Assembly (NCBI GenBank): GCA_002104985.1
Contig: MCGO01000388.1
Coordinates: 1-21,534, forward strand
Reading direction: 5' to 3'
Origin: Rhizoclosmatium globosum
Lineage: Eukaryota; Chytridiomycota; Chytridiomycetes; Chytridiales; Chytriomycetaceae
Length of the DNA stretch: 21,534 nucleotides
Made by a program: the position numbers and the translations under genes. Shown piece after piece: positions 17,412-21,534 of this stretch. Numbering within the stretch: position 1 is the first letter of the stretch; each line of letters starts with the position of its first letter. Under the pieces are notes generated by a model. It did not search any database and had not been told where the DNA came from. It was given only the letters and a program-made list of their open reading frames with translations.

Positions 17412-20400
17412 ATGCTTCCTTCGGCACCGAGCTCATTCGCGCTCCTTCTGACCGCGACGCTCGCTGTCAAGAATGTATTCTCCTTCCAGTCGATGGACCG
17501 TCGCCCGCTGTGGCCGTGGCAGTAAGCTCGGATTCTTAAGCCACCTGTCAAACACTAACCTTGTATTTCAAACAACAATAAGAAACCCCGACGACGCGGC
17601 TACAACTACAGACGACTTTATTGATATTGTCATTGCCGTGCCATGTACAACCACAACGACAACAGCATCTGCTCTTCCTGAGACAACTGTACGTATTGAA
17701 CCTTCCCCGCATCCCTCCCCCTGAGATAAATTTGTCAACCAAAGACCCATCCCCTCAAAAAAACACCACAGGACTACCTCCATTTCATCTCTTAACGAAC
17801 CATGTGGGGGAAATATGAAAAATGCGGCTCAATGTGAAGATGGTCTTGTTTGTCTTCACACTTCTGCTCTTCCAGATAGTCCCGGAACCTGCCAAATTCG
17901 TGAATCTGGTCTTGGAGAATCGTGTGGTGGAGTACGCGTTATCCTGCGGAATGCGCATCGGGTCTGGTTTGTGTGTACTCGAACAGTGGGTTGATTGGAC
18001 AGCAAGGTGTTTGTCAGACTGCCGCAACGGAGACTGAAGCTGTAGTAACGAGGCGTCCTATCGTTATTAGTGATGTGGGAGGCCCATGCCGGTGGATTTG
18101 TTATGAACCCCCCACGTTGCAAGGAGGGCTTGTGTGTATTCGTGCCAAAATTCCTGATTTACCAGTGTTTGTGCAAATCCTGGTATTGGAGGCGCGGAGA
18201 CTAGTGCTGCTCCTGCTCCAAGTGCAACTGAAACTGTTGTTGGAACACAGTTTGTTGGGACAGAGGTTGTGGTTCAAACTACAACGGCCTCACCACCAAA
18301 AGAAAGCCCTGTTCAGAATATCCCGTCAGAAGCTACTTCTGAAGTTGCACCATCTCCTATTGTCGAGCACACAACTGAAGCATTACCATCCCCAGCTCAA
18401 CCTTCAAATTCACCTATTCCAACTGAAGAAACTATTGCACCTGTCACTGAAGTGGCTACGTCAACAGCTGAGTTTCATGATGGCGGCGTACCACATACTC
18501 GGACGCTACTCCCAATCACGGGAAATTGGAGGAGGAAACTCTGGACCAAAACCAACCAGCTCAACAGAGGAAGTATCTCCGCAATCAACAGAACAGAATG
18601 TTGCTACATCCCCATCCGCACAGGCAACCCAAGCTGTGACGGAACCATCAACAGAACGAGCAACCCCAAATTACTCCAGCAACTGAGCCCAGTATTGAGT
18701 TCAGTGACGTTGGCGGCGTCTGCGGGAGGATTTGTCGCGTTCCCACACCAGTGCAAACCTGGGCTTGTCTGTGTGAAGAAGAGTCTCATTGCAGACTTCC
18801 CTGGTGTTTGTCAGTACCCCTCGACTGTCACTGAAGCTGGCGGAAACTATTGCCACCTCGCCAGCGAGAGAGACACAGGTATCGTCCACTGAGCAAGTGA
18901 CTCAAGTGAATCCTGCAACTGAACCGAGTGTGGTATACAGTGATGTGGGTGGGACTTGTGGAGGATTCGTTGCTTTCCCACATCAGTGCAAACCTGGACT
19001 TGTCTGTGTGAAGAAAAGTCTAATTGCTGATTTCCCTGGCGTTTGCGAGTACCCCTCGACTGTTACTGAAACCAGTTGCGGACAATCACAGAACCAGCTG
19101 TTTCCTCCTGGAAGTCTGGGTACACAATGTGGAGGATTCGTAGGATTACCTTGTAATGAAGGCTTAATTTGCGTCACTCCCACTGATATTGCTGACGGAA
19201 TGGGTGTTTGTCGGTATCCATCAACGGCTACCATCTCCCAGGCCACTGAAACTGCGGTCGTTGCGTCTCCTTCTGAAACCGCAGAAACCTTCTCCAAAGC
19301 CTACCGAGTCTGAAGTCGTGGCTCCAACTGCACAGGCTACCGAACCCGCACAGTCTCCATCACCTGTTGCGCCATCATCTCCTTTTCGTTGAAACCCAGA
19401 CAGCAACTGAGCCTGTTATTGCTATCACTAAAGTACTAACGTTTAACCCTGGAAACGGACAAACTCAAACTGAGGCAGGAGTTGGTCAGGCAGGAACTTT
19501 CACTCAAGTTGTTGTCAAACCGACTTCCACTGTCCCCCAAGCAACTGAAGTTGTTACTTCTGAAGCTGCTGCTCCTCAAGTAACTGAAAGCCTATCTATA
19601 GCAGTTACTGAGACAGTATCCCCAGTACAAATCAAGACAACTGAGGTTGAATCCTCTCCATCCCCGATCGTTTCTGCAACTGAAGCTTCTACTCCATCCG
19701 AAACTCTCGCTGCAACTGAGCAGCACGTAGCCACTTCAAAAGCAGCTGTTCCAACTCAGAATGTTGCAACTACAACTGAAGAAATTGTCGCGACCGTTGA
19801 GTCTCCTCTGCCATCGCCCGCATCAACAATTGTCACCGAACCTGTAATTGCGACGGTTCCAGTATCGTTTATCGTTGGTGGTGGACAAACCCAGACTGAA
19901 GAAAATCCGAACCAATGGATTCCAACATCTGCTGCTCCAAGCCCTTCAAAAACAAACGAAGTGGGACAAACTACCGAGATTGTGGCTGCTTCTCCGTCTC
20001 CTGCAGCCATTGAAACCACTGAAGTCGTTCCTTTGTCTCCATCTCCAGCGGAAACGACTGAAGCTGTTCCAGCATCACCATCTCCCGTAGTAATTAAGAC
20101 CACTGAAGCTGAGCTTCCCATCCCCATAGTTTCTGCGACTGAAGTAACCCCATCTGAAACTCTCGCTGCAACTGAGCAGCATGTTGCAACCACAAAAGCT
20201 GCTGTTCTGCCACCACAACTGAAGAAATCATCCCAACTGCCGAGTCTCCCGTTCCATCCCAAGCATCAGTTGTTGCCACTGAGCCTGTAATTGCCTCAGT
20301 TCCAGCATCGTTTGTTCACGGTGGCGGCCACACGCAAACTGAAGCAAACCCCAACCAGATTCCAACTTCGGCTCAAGCAACCAAATCTCCAGTGCAGAAA

Positions 20401-20808
20401 CTACGGAAGTTGCTCAACCATCACCATCCAATGCTCAAACTACTGAAGCGCCGTCGGCTGCAGAAACTACAGAATTCACAGAGATTGAATCACCATCTCC
20501 TGTACGCGTTTCGCCCAACCCCAACTTCTGCCCAAGCACCTACCGCTCAGGCTGAGACAACAGAAGTACCAGTGGTCATTCAGACCACAGTCAAACAACA
20601 GTCTCCTTCCCCGGCTGTTGAAACAACTGTGGTTGTTCCTGTCGCTCCCTCGCCTTCGCCATCTCCTGTTGCCGTTGTGCCATCCCCAACACAAACTTCT
20701 CCATCAAATAACGGTCCAGTGACAGTTTATGTGACTGTGACTACAACGACAACCCTCATTCAGTATGTCACAGTTTACTTGCCAGCACCTCCAGCGCCTA
20801 CACCCTAG
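17412..20808 (+). CDS. Secreted Thr/Pro/Glu-rich protein with repeated Cys modules
   Basis: ATG at 17412 gives a signal-peptide-like start (SFALLLTATLAV). Intron 1 is 17522-17582 and intron 2 probably 17689-17771; the latter junction is one base out of phase. At least five Cys-rich modules follow, of the form CGG...C...GLVC...PGxC, for example CGGFVAFPHQC followed by KPGLVC, around 17800, 17925, 18085, 18715, 18950 and 19125. The rest is a long Thr/Ser/Pro/Glu-rich stalk full of TTE, ATE and SPSP words, ending VTVYVTVTTTTTLIQYVTVY. No GPI-type hydrophobic tail is visible. The protein is probably extracellular or wall-associated and heavily O-glycosylated, with the modules as binding units; no enzyme motif is seen. 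The frame changes many times, by both missing and extra bases (for example near 18090, 18140, 18170, 18530, 18725, 18870, 19300, 20215, 20395 and 20510), while the repeats stay recognisable. Confidence 0.65.
18703..19070 (+). repeat. Near-identical Cys-module duplication
   Basis: Positions 18703-18835 and 18939-19070 encode the same module, starting SDVGG and ending YPSTVTE, with CKPGLVCVKKSLIADFPGVC in both. The proteins differ at only a few positions, while the DNA differs mainly at third codon positions. The first copy has one extra G just after its first Cys codon. The pattern indicates a fairly recent tandem duplication kept under protein-level constraint. Confidence 0.75.
19672..20385 (+). 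repeat. Duplicated stalk block in the secreted protein
   Basis: A block at 19672-19950 (SATEASTPSETLAATEQHVA, then TTTEEIVATVESPLPSPAS, then TEPVIATVPVSF and GGGQTQTEENPNQ) is repeated at 20131-20385 (SATEVTPSETLAATEQHVA, TTTEEIIPTAESPVPSQAS, TEPVIASVPASF and GGGHTQTEANPNQ). A shorter related GNGQTQTEAGVGQ lies near 19450. The unit is roughly 255-280 nt. Confidence 0.7.
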
Positions 20809-21029
20809 AACATTTGATCTTCTGTATTTTTTAACTCGTCGTTCTCTATTTATTTACTTGTTGGTTGAAGTTCCATTCTTCTTCACTGGAAATACCTGTC
20901 TTTCTTTGGTGTGAATTTTGAATAACATTTATTTTACTTATCATCTCTTCCATTCGTTATATAATATCGCGTCCTGGTGAGGCTATGAAGGATGGGTTGG
21001 TTAGCAAAAAAGAACAACGAAAAGCAACA
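20809..21029. other. Intergenic region before NTF2
   Basis: This 221-bp AT-rich spacer holds the 3' end of the secreted-protein gene and the 5' leader of NTF2. An A-rich leader (AAAAAAGAACAACGAAAAGCAACA) directly precedes the NTF2 ATG. No other gene is visible. Confidence 0.45.
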
Positions 21030-21534
21030 ATGTCCGTTGACCAAATCGCCAAGGGCTTCACTGAGTTCTACTACAACGCATTCGATACCAACCGCGCCGG
21101 ACTTGCTCCTCTCTACGTAATTAAGCCGCTGATTTAGCCCGCTTTACTGTAGCTAACGTCTTTTACTCTTTTTCACCTATCCTTCCACTGCCCTCTCAAA
21201 CCTGTCTTTCAACGACCCTTCCTGGACCTCAGAGAGATATGTCTATGCTTACATATGAGGACAAGCAGTTTACCGGAGTTCAGAACATTGTCGGTCACTT
21301 AGCCGTAAGTCAAGTCCACCCAGCCTCATCATTTTCCATCCGCGTCTTCCTGTCTGAATACATTCAATTCATGAGCTCAATACTATACTATTACTACTAT
21401 TACGTGGCTGTCGTTGCTAATGGACTCCCCGTCTCAGGCCCTTCCCTTCCAAAGAATCAAGCACGTTATCACAAAATGCGATGCTCAACCATCCCACCCA
21501 ACCAACGGATCAATTCTGATTACTGTCATGGGTC
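21030..21534 (+). CDS. NTF2: Nuclear transport factor 2, 5' part
   Basis: Three exons are visible: 21030-21116 (29 codons), 21233-21304 (24 codons) and 21438 to the window end. Introns of 116 and 133 nt are both in phase 0 and longer than elsewhere in the window. The protein starts MSVDQIAKGFTEFYYNAFD, continues NRAGLAPLY, RDMSMLTYEDKQFTGVQNIV and LPFQRIKHVITKCDAQPS, then SILITVMG. This matches the N-terminal two thirds of NTF2, the small homodimer that binds RanGDP and FxFG nucleoporins and returns Ran to the nucleus. The 3' end lies outside the window. The frame is clean and the start is supported by family length. Confidence 0.93.

Noticed and set aside
19756..20262. 168-codon Gly/Val/Ser-rich open frame on the minus strand
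   Set aside because: It is the complement of the repetitive Thr/Pro/Glu stalk of the secreted protein; repeat composition alone keeps it open.
18703..20385. CRISPR-like or satellite array
   Set aside because: The repeats are coding, uneven in spacing and conserved at the protein level, with divergence mainly at third codon positions.

Overview
The window looks like fungal nuclear DNA, most likely from a chytrid-type zoosporic fungus. Nearly all introns that can be placed are short (41-91 nt, GT...AG); only those of NTF2 are longer (116 and 133 nt). Genes are closely packed on both strands. The families present are a TKL kinase fused to Sel1 repeats, a fungal bZIP expansion, F-box/ankyrin proteins, secreted proteins with repeated small Cys-rich modules, a SNF2-RING ATPase and NTF2. 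The chytrid placement is inferred from this gene mix, not proven.

Layout: 1-650 holds no supported gene but contains an AT-rich foldback (MITE-like) element. 655-2384 (+) is a kinase-Sel1 gene. 2452-6590 (-) is a head-to-tail cluster of three bZIP-like genes (called A, B and C here) plus a bZIP relic (D). 6673-7092 (+) is a small unknown reading frame split by a stop. 7093-7718 is AT-rich and contains a tRNA-like remnant. 7719-10905 (+) is a four-exon SNF2/RING ATPase. 11219-12381 (-) is a fourth, intact bZIP gene (E). 12566-12730 (-) is a possible 54-residue protein. 12853-13563 (-) is a family-16 methyltransferase, and 13592-14775 (-) is a DUF5522/PP-loop ATPase fusion. 14971-16492 (-) is an F-box/ankyrin protein. 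It is divergent from 16576-17186 (+), a probable mitochondrial membrane subunit. 17412-20808 (+) is a long secreted Thr/Pro/Glu-rich protein with Cys modules. 21030-21534 (+) is the 5' part of NTF2.

Two themes stand out. First, the bZIP paralogues share an architecture: an N-terminal NPHS/basic stretch, a bZIP, a CxxC plus second helix, and two related alpha-helical C-terminal domains. Copies B and A are separated by only 3 nt, and B has lost its DNA-contact residues. Second, many otherwise well conserved genes carry single-base frame breaks, mostly missing bases, often in homopolymers. This includes a probable housekeeping mitochondrial subunit. I read most of these as residual sequencing indels, so I call most broken genes CDS with frame breaks and keep 'pseudogene' for the truncated relic.
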